A stretch of DNA of 64,000 nucleotides from CAYYDE01 sp964470525 (GCA_964470525.1 CAYYDE010000002.1:94974-158973), one strand, 5' to 3'; shown: positions 41,388 through 52,698, counted from the first letter of the stretch. Notes: generated from the letters alone by a model not told the origin. A program made the numbers and translations.

Positions 41388-42409
41388 TATATGATAATAC
41401 TTCTATTTTGGAGTAAATTCCATTTTCTGTACCATTCTGAAATAGGAATTTCTAATTCTCAAAATGTAGTATCCCAAACAATAACACTACGAGGATGAGA
41501 AATATCTCATCTATATCATAATAAATAAAATGCATGTTCTCAAGAAAGTCATTCATGTTTGAAAATATTTCCATTTTCATCTTTATAATACCATTCTAAA
41601 ACTCTATTTTTTGATCTTGATTGCGTACAAGTTTTGGTATTTGTAGCATTGGTAATATTAAAATCACAAAAATAATCTCACCAGAGTTGCACCATATTTC
41701 ACTCAACTAATTCTTGAAGCAAAAGAGTGAGATGCTCTTTTTGAAAAAAACCTCTTTTATAATCTTTTGAATTGATACGTAATGTTTCATATCAATACAT
41801 ATTATAGAGTTTTTCTATTGGTTGATCAAGCACACCATATCAAGTATAATTATATTGTGCTCCATAATTTTTATTTGGCATTTGATGAATATATCAGACA
41901 AATCCCCATTCTGGATTTCACCAAAATCTACGACCATTTTCTTCATATGGAAGCTGATTAAAAAAACTTTTTGGAATTTTTTCAATGAGTTCAATTTCAG
42001 TAATATTTGTATTTCCTAAATAGTTCATCACATCCTGAGCTGCAGACATCTCACAACTAAGAGCTCTTTCTTGATAAGTTTTATCTATTTTATGAGAGAG
42101 AGAAAAATATTTTGGATACGCAATAGAAAAAGAAAGTGGAATCTGTCTTGAAAAATTATTATACTGAATAACAAGTTCTCAAGAAAAACTTCCATATGAT
42201 GAAGTCACAGTCGAACATCCTGTTTTTGTACAAGAAATTCAAAAATCTCCATTTGAAAGAAATTGAAGAGTTCCTTGTTCATATTTTTCAAATAAATCTT
42301 TGGAAAGAGAAAAAAGTTTTTGTGTTGGTTTTTTAATTTCAAAAGCAGAAACATTTGAGATATTAAAGCTCAAAAGAAAGAAGAAAAATAATATTACTCA
42401 TTGTTTCAT
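41378..42409 (-). CDS. Secreted C39-like cysteine peptidase (343 aa)
   Basis: Signal peptide ending NVSAFE. After a beta region comes RALSCEMSAAQDVMNYLGN, the Cys-containing helix of Peptidase_C39_2 proteins, followed by ITEIELIEKIPKSF. The His/Asp half is EGLSGEHAFYLLGYRGD and SVIVWDTTFG. Members of this family process or cut peptides outside the cytoplasm; the substrate is unknown. Confidence 0.75.
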
Positions 42410-42480
42410 ATCAATCTTGATAAAAAATAATTTCATTGAAGATAACAGAAAAATAAAAAAAGTAAAGAGTTTTATAAAAA

Positions 42481-42508
42481 TTGACATCATTATAAAAATA
42501 TGTAATAT
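42481..42508 (+). promoter_or_regulatory. Promoter of the HAD-like gene
   Basis: TTGACA, 16-base spacer with extended TG, TAATAT; 25 bases before the ATG. Confidence 0.65.
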
Positions 42509-42533
42509 AATTTTGTTATCAGTAAATAAATAT

Positions 42534-42866
42534 ATGACAAAAAAATTAGTTTTTCTTGATTATGATGGTGTGATTTGTGATTCAAAAAAATCTTTTTTTG
42601 ATGGTGTAGAATATGTTTCTCAAATGATGAATCTTGGACTTTCCCGTGAAGTTTGTGAATCATCCAAAACACGAGAAGATTTTGAATGTATTTTATCATC
42701 TGTATGAGATAGTAATGTTGATTTTTGAGCTGCAAAAAATGCAAATATCCCATTTGTATGAGTTGAATCTTGAGTAAATTCAAAAAATGATTGGGAAGCT
42801 CTATCTATAAAAAGCATTCCAAATCTTACCCATCTTCCAGAATATTTAAAAAACACCTGAAATTAA
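42534..42866 (+). CDS. Internally shortened HAD-like protein (110 aa)
   Basis: Motif I is intact (LVFLDYDGVICDS, Asp9 and Asp11), and motif IV with its surroundings is intact (VGDSNVDFGAAKNANIPFVGVESG). The cap domain and motifs II and III, normally about 100 residues, are missing; motif I and motif IV are only about 50 residues apart. Such a protein could not form a complete active site. It is a degraded gene or a repurposed small HAD. Good promoter and terminator argue that it is still transcribed. Confidence 0.7.
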
Positions 42867-42882
42867 TTTCAGGTGTTTTTCT
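42848..42882. terminator. Shared convergent terminator
   Basis: AAAACACCTGAAATT / AATTTCAGGTGTTTT hairpin containing the HAD stop, next to the opposing ThyX-like stop. Confidence 0.9.
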
Positions 42883-42883
42883 C

Positions 42884-44587
42884 TTAAATTCAAAGTTTTT
42901 TTCTTTTTTCTTCTGCTCTTTCTTCTTGAATTTTTCTTGAAGCATTTTCTTCTAAAGTTCCTACTTTTATGTATTTTGCAAATGTTGGAGCAAGTTTTCT
43001 AAATTGTTTATAACTTTCAATAAAAAGTCTTCTATAACTATCATGGCCCCAAGGAGTAGTCCTCATTTCAAGCACATATGCAACTTGTCCTGGATCCATT
43101 TCAAAAGTTGTTCTTATAAGATGCCCAAGACTTGCACAATATTCTGAAATATACGCATTTTCTTGTACTACTTTTTTTGCTAAAATAGTTGCTCTTGTCA
43201 TCACATCATCATACGTTTCTTTAAATTTTTCCATTCATGGAAGTTCAATGTATTCAGGATAATCATATCCATGAATTGCTGTTGCTCCTTGCCAAAGTTG
43301 TTTCGTAGCTCTATGTCTTTGGATATCTCTATACGCTCCAAAATCCACCAAATATTCAAACATCACCGTTGAGTGTTGTAATGCTCTTGGCATACGATCA
43401 TGTTCTCCTCTATCTTGAAGATATAAACGCATCAGAACATCTTTATCTGAGTTATCCATTTCCTCTGCAATTTCCAAAGCTTCATCATAACTAATTCCTT
43501 GTTGTCTTGCTGTTTCATACAAAATACTTGCACAAATATGTGCATCTAAGTCTCCTTCAAAAACAATATTTACTCTGTCTGTATCTTCAATTCATTGATA
43601 CAGTCAAATTTCTTCCTCATCTGTCTTATCTTCTCACAAAAGATCATGAACATAATTTTCAATTTTTTCTCTTCTTTTAAGATCATATTGACTCGGAGCA
43701 ACATGACGTAATAATCATGGAGAAAGTTTTAAAGCTTCTGTGTGCATATTTTCTGCAATACATCTCACTTCATGAAGTGGATGAGCCAACATATAACTCA
43801 AATGTGATTCTAAAGTACGTGTTGAAAAACTTGCTCAAAGTGATGTCGAAACATTCGTTGGAAGAAGATATCTGAGAATATCAAATGTTTTTGCGCTCAA
43901 AGTATTATCATACGCTCTTTCAGAAGAAAATTCTTCTCTTTTGACTATTTCGTTTTGTGCAAGAATTTCTTTTACTTTTGGAAGATATTCCAAATATGTT
44001 TGCATAAGTTCGTTTGAAATTTCGATAATTTCTCCAGCATATTTTGAAGATTTTACATCTTCTGGAATAATAAGAGACTCTGCTCAAAAATGAATATAAC
44101 GAGTTGATTTTTCTTGAAAATCCCCAAGTGCTGGAAATGGAGATTCAATCACTTTTGTGAATACTTGACTTACTCACTCGATTGCAAATCTGATTCTATC
44201 CGCATCTTTGAGAGAATTATGTCCATAATCAACTCCCCATTTTTTTAAGAAATCACTTGCTTTACTTTCAAAAAAATCAAGATTAAAACTTCCTGAACTT
44301 TTAAGTCCTAGAGCGAGATCATCAAGAGAAATATGTTCACTTTGAGTAATAATTCCCTTTTCAAGAGCTGTTTTACTGTCTTCAAAAAGTTGTAAAAAAC
44401 GATCTCTCATACTCAAACTTGAACGAGAATATTGTCCTACAAGAAAAGCCCAAAGTTGGTTTGAAAGGGTATTTTTCGCACAGTAAATATTTTTATCAGT
44501 ATTGGTAAAAAAATATTCTAAAACAATTTTTTCATTTTGCGTATATTCTCTTTTGTTTTGCAAAGGAGCAAGCGTTCAAGTAGACAT
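42884..44587 (-). CDS. Two-domain ThyX-like protein (567 aa)
   Basis: Two tandem ThyX (FAD-dependent thymidylate synthase) folds. First half: VDYGHNSLKDADRIRFAIEGVSQ and FQEKSTRYIHFG. Second half: FEYLVDFGAYRDIQRHRATKQ (RHR in the FAD/dUMP motif), and RTTFEMDPGQVAYVLEMRTTP with HDSYRRLF. Classical ThyX is 220-250 residues with RHRxxSxNExSxR; the motif here is RHRATKQL and the protein is double length, as seen in some CPR genomes. It may supply dTMP, but activity is not certain. The frame ends in a basic coiled tail. Confidence 0.75.
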
Positions 44588-44633
44588 AATTTTTTAATTA
44601 AAAATAAATTCCTTTTGATTATATAACAAATAA

Positions 44634-44662
44634 AAAAAACTCAAAAGTTTTTGAGTTTTTTA
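44634..44662 (-). terminator. Terminator of the signal peptidase gene
   Basis: AAAACTCAAAA / TTTTTGAGTTTTTT hairpin overlapping the stop at 44660. Confidence 0.8.
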
Positions 44663-45178
44663 TTGGATTATATCCCTATCAATTTTTCAAATAATATTTT
44701 CAAAAGAAATGCCTCCGAGTTTTCTTGAATCAATGCTATTTTGTAATTGTGTTCCAAAAACAAAATATGCATTCTCAATTAATGTATCTTCTTTGAGATA
44801 TAAATTCATCATGTCTAATTCTGATTTAGTAAAAACATACTGTCCATGAGGAGAAAAAAGTTGTTCATTATTTATAAAAATACTTCACTTATCAAAATCC
44901 ATACGAATTTTATCTCCTGGAAGTGCTTTTACTTGTTTGAGAATTTGTCAATAATGTGAATACGTATCAACAATAACAATATCATCTCTCTTTAAAGAAT
45001 GACAATTATAATAATTTTGTTTTACGTGAATTTCTTCTCCATCTCTAAAAAATGGACTCATGCTCTGTCAAACAACTTTTGTTGTAATATTTTCATAACA
45101 TTTCTGATGAGAAAGGAAAAACTTTCAAAAAATAAAACAAAAAATTATTATAATACAAAATCATATTTTATATTTCAT
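44660..45178 (-). CDS. lepB: Signal peptidase I (S26 family)
   Basis: 172 residues. N-terminal TM (FCIIIIFCFIFGKFF), catalytic Ser in VGQSMSPFFRDGE, the Lys in LKQVKALPGDKI, and the C-terminal SIDSRKLGGISFENIIGKI block (SxDSRxxGxV). It cleaves signal peptides of the many exported proteins encoded here. Confidence 0.88.
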
Positions 45179-45180
45179 AT

Positions 45181-45327
45181 CTACATTTTTTTAGCACATG
45201 TTCTATGCTTATTATAAACAAAAGTCCAATATGATCATCAAGGAGTTCATCAAACAGGTATTGATCAGCTTAATCATATTTCAAACATAATTCATTTTAA
45301 AAGTGATTCTAGAATTAGCTTTTTCAT
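45181..45327 (-). pseudogene. 48-codon remnant resembling the start of the gene at 45351
   Basis: MKKLILESLLKGIMFEIGLSG is similar to MKNTLLKSLLQGVMFAGGIML of the next gene upstream, and the two share their 5' flanks (TTTTTCATAAT, ATTAGAAATTAAAA). The rest diverges, and the frame stops at 45181, three bases from the lepB start. It looks like a partial duplication whose body was lost; expression as a small protein is possible. Confidence 0.5.
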
Positions 45328-45350
45328 AATTTTTTATTAGAAATTAAAAA

Positions 45351-45986
45351 TTAACGAACACATCTATAATATAGACTAATATTAGTATGTGAATCTCTTC
45401 ACCAGTTTCAAGAAGACAACGAAAGATACTTATAGTAATTTGGATTATTTCCGTCAGACTCACGAGTCCATAAAGAGTGTCAAGTAGCTCATCATGGAAT
45501 ACTTGTATCATTTATAAAACACGAAAGTTCAGTAAAAGTTGGGATTCTATATCAACTTCACATATCTCTACATGCTTTCATAGCTGCAGATAATGTTGCA
45601 TAGCTTCAACTGAGTGCTGTAATTTGAGTTGGACATGGTTCTCATCAACCAGATGCAGCAGCCGAAACTCTTGCATCAACATAATTTTTTGTTGCAAGAT
45701 CACTATTTCAAACTGGTGTGACTCATCAAATTGGACTTGAAAATGTTTTCACTCCAGCAATAGTTTGATTTCCTGTAAGTTTTACAACACTCTGATCAAG
45801 ATCTGTAATTGCTCATGTCAAAGCTGACATCGTATCGTTCCAGAGATTGGCTGTCAAAACCGTTTGATTATCAACGCTTTGAATCGATAACAGATTTGAT
45901 GTTGCGTACACTCAAAAAATTGTGAGCATAATTCATCCTGCAAACATTACTCATTGGAGTAAAGATTTTAATAATGTATTTTTCAT
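45351..45986 (-). CDS. Exported protein with DUF1566/Lcl C-terminal-like domain (211 aa)
   Basis: N-terminal signal/TM (GVMFAGGIMLTIFGVYA), then a coiled stalk with tail-fibre-like VGNSDLATKNYVDARVSAAASG. The C-terminal domain has MKACRDMGSGYRIPTFTELSCFI, LWTRESDGNNPNYYKY and ends SLYYRCVR, the end motif of the Lcl/DUF1566 fold that often binds surface ligands. Probable short surface adhesin. Confidence 0.75.
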
Positions 45987-46003
45987 AATAGTATTATTAG
46001 AAA

Positions 46004-47062
46004 TTAAAAGTGACACGTTCCATTAAAGAGATTTCCATTCCCAAACTTACAACTTGTTTCATCAACACAGCTATCAAACTCATATTCAGTTACCGATGTA
46101 ATTGGATTATTTTCTTCATCAAAAACATCTCCATTAATACATTTATAAATGATTGCTTCATTTAAACAACTATAAGCTTCTTGTTTTTTATAAAAAGATT
46201 CTTGCGTATTATGAGCAAAAACATTTCCACTATACGTACAACTATTGTAAACAATACTTGTTGATTGACCAAAAATTTCAGTTCAAATTTTTTCTATATC
46301 TCCTCAAAAACTTTGCAATAAACCATTGACTTCACTAAATTCTGTTGCAATATTTTCTGAAGTAATCGTATTAATATTTACTCACGTTAACATTGCACCA
46401 CTTCAATATTGCTCTTGAAGGATAGTATTTGCTCAATCAATATTTTGAATATTATAATAAATATTTCTTCATCCATCAGTTATAAAATACACTTCATCAC
46501 TTCAGAGAAGATTTACACTTCAAGAATTGTTAATAATGAGTCCTGGAGGATTTGTAAGATAGACATTTCATCAAGTTGAAAATTTAATCATTCCATTATA
46601 ATCTCCATCAACAATTGAATTATATTCATTCAGGTCAGCATATGTATTTTGAAGAAATCAAACTGATCTTTCTTTTTCTAAAAATCATGCAATTTCAAAT
46701 TTTGTGTAATCAGTATTCACTCAATATAAATAGTTTTTTCCAGTAATACTATCTTTTTTCAAACCATGTATTTTTAATAATTTTTGTAGATCATCATCTA
46801 TTTCTCAAACATAAATAATGTCTTTTCAATACGTCGAGATAGTTGATAGAGTATTTGTGATTTTTGGGATTCATCAAGTCTCAATAGAAAAAATATCGAT
46901 TGCTTTTTTTATATTTTTAATATCAGTAAGCCTATTACCATCTCGAGCATTTGAAACAAATTGAGAAAAACCAAGAAATGAAATAACTCAAAGAATACTT
47001 AAAATAACAATAACAATAATTAATTCTACCAAAGTAAATCCTTTATGTAATTTTGTTATCAT
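46004..47062 (-). CDS. Type IV pilin-like protein (352 aa)
   Basis: Eight-residue leader ending in Gly (MITKLHKG) then FTLVELIIVIVILSILGVISFLG, the classic prepilin start with Glu5. The stalk helix (RDGNRLTDIKNIKKAIDIFSIETG) leads to a globular region with IYVGEIDDDLQKLLKIHGL, then a longer C-terminal part rich in Cys pairs (EAYSCLNEAIIYKCINGD, DSCVDETSCKFGNG, FNGTCHF). Longer than a major pilin; likely a minor or tip pilin. Co-directional with the short adhesin downstream. Confidence 0.88.
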
Positions 47063-47085
47063 ACATTATAGGTTATAAAATATAT

Positions 47086-47150
47086 GTTACTATTATATTA
47101 CAAAAAAACAGGAAATCAAATTTCCCGTTTTTTTGTAATATAATAGTAAC
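47086..47150. repeat. 65-bp near-perfect inverted repeat, terminator-like
   Basis: Arms of 24 perfect base pairs (GTTACTATTATATTAC continuing into A7C) plus an inner GGAAAT/ATTTCC stem, far longer than the other terminators here. It ends on the ychF stop codon. It probably terminates ychF but could also be a small palindromic element. Confidence 0.75.
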
Positions 47151-48232
47151 TAATTACTAAATTTAAAAAGCATTATATCACCATCTCTCACTACGTATTC
47201 TTTTCATTCTAAACTTACTTTTGCTTTTTCTCTTGCTCCAGACCAACCTCCACATTCTACGAGATCTTTCCAGTTTACAACATCAGCTTTGATAAAACCT
47301 TTTTCAAAATCGGTATGTATAACTCCAGCTGCTTGTGGAGCTTTTGCTCCTACTGGAATCGTCCAAGCTCTTACTTCTTGTTCTCCCGCAGTAAAATAAT
47401 ACATAAGTTCGAGAGCATCATAACTTGCTTTAATCAAGTTATCAAGTCCTGTAGTAATAAGTCCCATTTCTGATAAAAAAGCTTCTCTCTCTTCATTTGA
47501 CATTTCAACCATATCAGCTTCAAGTTTCGCGCAAATTGGAACTACTTTTACATTTTTTCCTGAAAGTCAGAGAATATTTTTGAGCTCGTCTTCACTTGTA
47601 TCCATCATATCTTCAGAAACATTTGCTGCGTATACGAATTTTTTATTGGTAAGTAAATGAAGATCTTCATAAAATGTTTGTTCATCCTCAGGAATTGCTT
47701 CAATTGCAAGAATTCCTTCGTTGAGTTTTTTTAGTATAGTTTCATAACTTGTTTGTGCAACTTGAGCTTCTTTATCTACTCTTACTTTTTTTGCATTAGT
47801 AATAATTCTTTTCTCAAGACTTTCAATATCTGCTAAAATAAGTTCAGAATTAATAACTTCAATATCTGATTTTGGGTCTACTTTTCCATTTACGTGAATA
47901 ATATCATCATCACTAAATACTCTTACCACTTGTAAAATAGCATTTGCTTCTCTGATATTTGCAAGAAATTTATTTCCCAAACCTTCTCCTTTACTCGCTC
48001 CTTCTACAATTCACGCAATATCAATAAATTCACAACTTGCAGGAATTACTTTTTGTCCATTCACCGTAGCTCTAATTTTTTCAAGTCTCACATCGTTTAC
48101 GTTTACGATACCAATATTTGGTTCAATCGTACAAAATGGAAAATTTGCTGCTTCTGCTGCATAATTTTTTGTTAGAGCATTAAAAAGTGTTGATTTTCAC
48201 ACATTTGGAAGTCATACAATTCCTACTTTCAT
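47150..48232 (-). CDS. ychF: Ribosome-associated GTPase/ATPase YchF (OLA1 family)
   Basis: 360 residues. G1 IVGLPNVGKST with the P-loop Gly as TGA, G2/G3 NFPFCTIEPN and DIAGIVEGASKGEGLGNKFL, the NKK(F) motif region LTNKKFVYAANV, and the C-terminal TGS-like domain AWTIPVGAKAPQAAGVIHTDFEKGFIKADV. YchF binds ATP rather than GTP and associates with ribosomes. Very few TGA codons, as for other housekeeping genes. Confidence 0.95.
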
Positions 48233-48295
48233 AATTTATAATTTTTAAAGATAAAATTTGAGAGATTATAAGGAAAAAACTCAAAAAAACAAAAG

Positions 48296-48327
48296 AAAAA
48301 ATGTGTTTTTTAAAAACACATTTTTTA
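48296..48327 (-). terminator. Terminator of the sigma/anti-sigma operon
   Basis: AAAAAATGTGTTTTT / AAAAACACATTTTTT hairpin touching the stop at 48325. Confidence 0.8.
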
Positions 48328-49878
48328 TTCATCTTGTGCACCAATAATTTTTCAATTTTCATCATATTTATAAAAATCCTTCAATAATGGAACGGTAATC
48401 ACTTCATTTGTTTTATAAATATTTTCCTCATCATTTGGATATACAATATCAAAACGAATTGCTGGAATAATAAATTCTTCCGTAGTATTATTTTTATAAC
48501 TTATGCTTTTTACAGAAATAAGTTGTGGATTTGTTAATTCATACTCAACTATTTCTGATTCTGTGTCATGAGGAATATCATAAATTCCCCATATTCCTCA
48601 TACATTTGCTACCTTTAAAATATTTTCTATATCTGTTTCCATAGCATATTCAGAAGAAAAATAATCTGATTGAACTATTCCACTCATTCCAGAAACTCTT
48701 TTCTCAACAGGATCTACCTCAACACGAATCCCTATTTTTCCTCAAAACTCATCTTGTATTTCTGTATCATTCAAAATAAAAGGATATATAACAACTGGCG
48801 CAGGTCTATCAATATATGTTCAACGAGGAGATACTCATAAAGAGTGCTTATAGTTTTCTTCAACTATTGGAGTTCCATATGATGAAAAATCTATATTATA
48901 TTCTCTGAGAAAATCCTGAACAATTTTCAATAATTCTTTTTCAGAAATAGGTTCAGATTTTTGTATGTTTTCCCAAGAATTTTGAGGCCAAGTTGTCCAA
49001 TTTTTCCAGAAAGAAAATGTATCACTTTCAAAATCAATATTTAAAATATATCAAAATGGAATATCTTGTTTGAGCGACATACTTCATACTTTCAAATTTG
49101 AAAATTTTCATAAATCAACTCCATGAAAATTTACTCCTCCCAATATTTTATTTAAAGCACTATAATCAGCATTTGTTTGAGATTTTTTATATATAAGTGC
49201 TGTTTCTGAAAGAGAAAAATCAATTTCTCATGAAAATGTATAACGTGCAATTGCTGGAACATATATTTCCGAGTCAATAGGAAGAATAGTCATTTTATCA
49301 AGACTCACACGTGAATTTTCCATATTTTGGGGTAACATTTCCTGTTCTTGTGTAAATAATTCATCTTCGTAAACATCGTTTGAGAATCATTCTATACTAT
49401 CTCCTGACATCTCGAGTATTCACATCGGAGATGCAACTCAATGAGCAGACATATTTGTTACAGCTTGAACTTTCCCATCTTGTCCAAGTTGCCTTAAAGA
49501 TCAGAAACTATTTGCATTCTCATGAAAAATTTGAGTACGAAATGCAAGAGGTTGTGATACATCCTCAATACTATGAGACAAAAATGATTGCTGAAAAATA
49601 AAAAATCAAAATACTGCAACTCAAGCACCTCAAAAAATATACGAAACTACTTGAAAAAACGTTGGTTTTTGAGAGTTTTTATAAGATTTTACCGTAATAT
49701 CTGCTATTTTTGAATCAATTTTTGCTTTTAATATTGCTTTAAAATTTTTATCAATTTTTGCTTTTGGAGATATTTCTATCATAGTATCAATAAATTCATC
49801 GATTTTAAGATCTTTTTCCTGAAAACTTGCATCAATTTCGTAGAGTTCTGAGAGAATTTTTTTTGTATTCTTTTTCAT
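48325..49878 (-). CDS. Probable membrane anti-sigma factor with large extracytoplasmic domain (517 aa)
   Basis: Cytoplasmic N-terminus of about 80 residues, helical and charged (ILSELYEIDASFQEKDLKIDEFIDTMIE), one TM (FFQVVSYIFGGAGVAVFGFFIF), then about 410 extracytoplasmic residues rich in beta structure. The position 38 bases after an ECF sigma gene and the topology are those of a trans-membrane anti-sigma factor; the cytoplasmic part shows no clear zinc-binding HxxxCxxC. The outer domain would sense an envelope signal (inference). Confidence 0.7.
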
Positions 49879-49916
49879 ATTTTAAATAACTTTATAAAAT
49901 AAATAATTCTCACTAT

Positions 49917-50456
49917 TTATGTAATGTTTTCACCGTATAATTCAGAAACCTTTTTAAGAGTTCTTGAAACTATTTTTTTACAGTTATCCAATTTTTCTCA
50001 CAAAATTTCACTAATTTCTTTGTAGCTTAAATCATCCCAAAGTCTCATAATAAGGATTTCCCTATGACGAGCATTCAGTGTGTCAAAGTATTGAAAAACT
50101 TTTTGAAGTTGTTCCTTATTATCAAGCTCACTTCAAAAGTCAACCTGATATCACATCTCAAAAACTTCATTTAAAGAAATATCTTCTTTATTTTTTCTGA
50201 GAGTATCAAGAATTTGATTATATGCAATACGATAGAGCCAAGCTCTAAAGTTAGAATCTTGTGTATTTTTAAAAGTATGAATTTTTTCCAATGCTTTTAA
50301 AAAAGTATTACTCACAATATCTTCGCTCAGTTCTTTATCATAGGTTTTTCCATATACAAATCTATAAATCGCATCTACATACATTTCATAAATTTCAGAA
50401 AAATATTCTAATTGCCCTGATTGACATAAATCAATAACTCCTTTCTCTGACATCAT
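49917..50456 (-). CDS. ECF-type RNA polymerase sigma factor
   Basis: 179 residues. Region 2: YEMYVDAIYRFVYGKTYDKELSEDIVSNTFLKAL (region 2.2/2.3-like), WLYRIAYNQILDTLRKNK. Region 4: LNARHREILIMRLWDDLSYKEISEIL, a helix-turn-helix for -35 recognition. Two ATG codons in tandem at the start. An inverted repeat lies just upstream, which suggests autoregulation. Confidence 0.92.
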
Positions 50457-50468
50457 GATTTTTAATTA

Positions 50469-50523
50469 AGAGTTATAAATTAGAGAAGTTAGTGAGAGTT
50501 ATGATTCAATAATTTATAACTCT
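50469..50523. promoter_or_regulatory. 14-bp inverted repeat upstream of the sigma gene
   Basis: AGAGTTATAAATTA (50469-50482) and its exact complement (50510-50523) with 27 bases between, and a further GAGAGTTAT in the middle. Possible operator or promoter element of the sigma/anti-sigma operon. Confidence 0.5.
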
Positions 50524-50563
50524 CAGACCTTACAACGATTCTCTAAAGAAAAAGTGACATAAT

Positions 50564-50953
50564 TTATACGTCTTTTGTTTTCATTTTTTCAAAAAACATT
50601 TTGCACGCTTGTATAACATTTTTATAACGATCTGTTTCTAATTTTATCCCTCCAAAGTAACGAGTAACAACTATGACAATATTTATTGCATTTTCTCTTT
50701 GTAATTCTCTTAAAATACACATTCAAGCTCATGTTTCCCCATCATCATTTTTTCATTCCAATATACTTCCATTTTCTTGTTGGATACGATACGCATAACT
50801 ATTATGAGTTGCTTTTTGATAATAGGAATCTTTGAGTAAAAATTTCATCATATCATCTACTTTTTTCCTCTCTGCAACAAAAGATGCAACCAATGTATAC
50901 TTTGACTTTCTATCAATAATAAGATCTTTCAAAACGATAAGTTTTTCTGGCAT
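50564..50953 (-). CDS. yigZ: YigZ/IMPACT family protein
   Basis: 129 residues, the N-terminal UPF0029/Impact domain without the C-terminal ferredoxin-like domain of E. coli YigZ. Signature: ATHNSYAYRI, NDDGETGAGMCILREL, IVVTRYFGGIKLETDRY. Role in translation control is known only for eukaryotic IMPACT. Confidence 0.88.
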
Positions 50954-51116
50954 TTTAAATCATCCGGAAATTCAGAGTCAAAGTTGTTTTTCGTGGAACA
51001 TATTCTTTTACTTAATTTTTCATACTATATCAAAAAAATAACTTTTTGCAAACTTTCTCATTTGATTTTCTTTCATTTTTTGATACAATATGGAAGTATT
51101 TTGTAATTATTATCCA

Positions 51117-52145
51117 ATGAAACCTTTTCATACTCCATCAAAAACTCTAAATCCTGAAAACCCTTTTCTTAAGGGAATTGATAAATATGGAGCAGTAAAA
51201 ACTCAAACACAACATGCAGCTTTATTTCAACTTTTCCCAAAAGAAATTCAAGATTCTATAAATCAACTCTCAGAGGAAAATAAAAATAAAGTTCTTGAAA
51301 ATAGATTTTTAATAGATTTTTTTTCTGTAACTACTCGTATTTCTCTCTCACAAAAAATATTAGAAAATTTTTGAGATAATATTGAAAGTATCATCTCGCT
51401 TTTCGAATACGAAAAATCAAGAACATTCTTCCATTTTTGTGATACTGAACTGATTTTCAAACTTCTTGATATAGCTACTACAATAGAAGAGTTAATAGAA
51501 TTAACTTCTCTTTCTTCCTTTACAACAGCATTTAAAGGTGGAAAAAAAGAAAGAAATATGGTACTTTTAGACTTTATTAAAGAGACTCATGAACTTGTAA
51601 GTATATTTCGTAGCTCATCTGCTGAAAATTTAATCACAAAATCACGTACATCATTATTACATATATTATTTCATCTTTGTGAATCAATTGAAAATTTTAT
51701 TGAATTTTCTAAAAAACCTATCTCTGAAGAATTTGCTCTTTATATGGATGAAAATATAAGTTTATGAATTTTACAACTTTGTAAAAATAAAGAAGATTTA
51801 TTTAGTATTTCAGAAGAAAACTCAATTATAGAAGAACTCAAAAAGACAAAAAGACAAAATATTTTTTTAATGATTGCTTTTACTGAAAAACTTTCTTCGT
51901 TTCTCTTTCTTTTCAGAAATAATCACTCAAAATACGTTATACAAAATATAGATGAAAACTTTTTATGAATCATAATATGAGCTTCTCAAGACAATTCTGA
52001 TTTTCTTGCTTTATGTCAAACTCAAACAACACAAATGATGATAAAAAATGGATGGAAAGACGATTTCACACATACATTTCAAGAAGTAAAAACAAAAAAG
52101 GATTTTGATAAAATCCCATGGTCTGTATTTCACAGAAACATATAA
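51117..52145 (+). CDS. Unknown helical protein (342 aa)
   Basis: Begins MKPFHTPSKTLNPENPF. It is almost wholly helical, with Glu/Lys/Ser-rich segments (FPKEIQDSINQLSEENKNKVLE, ELKKTKRQNIFLMIAF) and four or so TGA Gly codons. No family recognised. The frame is open from an ATG at 51090, but a TACAAT -10-like element ends right there, so I prefer the ATG at 51117. Own terminator. Confidence 0.7.
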
Positions 52146-52146
52146 A

Positions 52147-52172
52147 AACTCTGCTTCTAGCAGAGTTTTTAT
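52147..52172. terminator. Shared convergent terminator
   Basis: AAAACTCTGCT-TCT-AGCAGAGTTTTT hairpin between the unknown helical gene and ndk. Confidence 0.9.
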
Positions 52173-52174
52173 AA

Positions 52175-52621
52175 TTATCCAACAATTGTGTCAGAAATTT
52201 TTTCATATGATGTAATTTCTCCTTCTTGGAAAAATCTTTTTAATTCTACAACAGCAGTTTCTTCACTGTCTGAAGCATGAATAATATTTGCATCAATCGT
52301 GAGAGCAAAATCTCATCTAATTGATCCAGGAAGTGCTTCAGTTGGATTTGTTGCTCCAGTCAAAACTCTTACTGTTTTAATAACATTTGTTCCAGAAATT
52401 GCCAATGCAACTACAGGAGAAGAAGTCATATATGATTTAATTTTTGGGAAAAATGGTTTATCTGCCAAGAAATCATAATGTTCATTTACGATTGCATCTG
52501 TAAGAGTCATCATTTTCATTCCAACAATTTTTAAACCTTTATTTTCAAATCTTGAAACGATTTGTCCAATAAGTCCTCTTTGAACTGTATCTGGTTTCAA
52601 TAATACAAGAGTAGTTTCCAT
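52175..52621 (-). CDS. ndk: Nucleoside diphosphate kinase
   Basis: 148 residues, normal length. METTLVLLKPDTVQRGLIGQI, the KIVGMKMM strand, HYDFLADKPFFPKI, VLTGATNPTEALPGSIR and the active site NIIHASDS with catalytic His (NxxHxSDS; Ala replaces the usual Gly). It equilibrates NTP pools. One TGA Gly only. Confidence 0.96.
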
Positions 52622-52698
52622 ACCACATAATTTATAAAATAAAATACGCAAAGATTATATGAAATATTTTTGAAAAGCAAATTTTTTCTTGCAGAATA

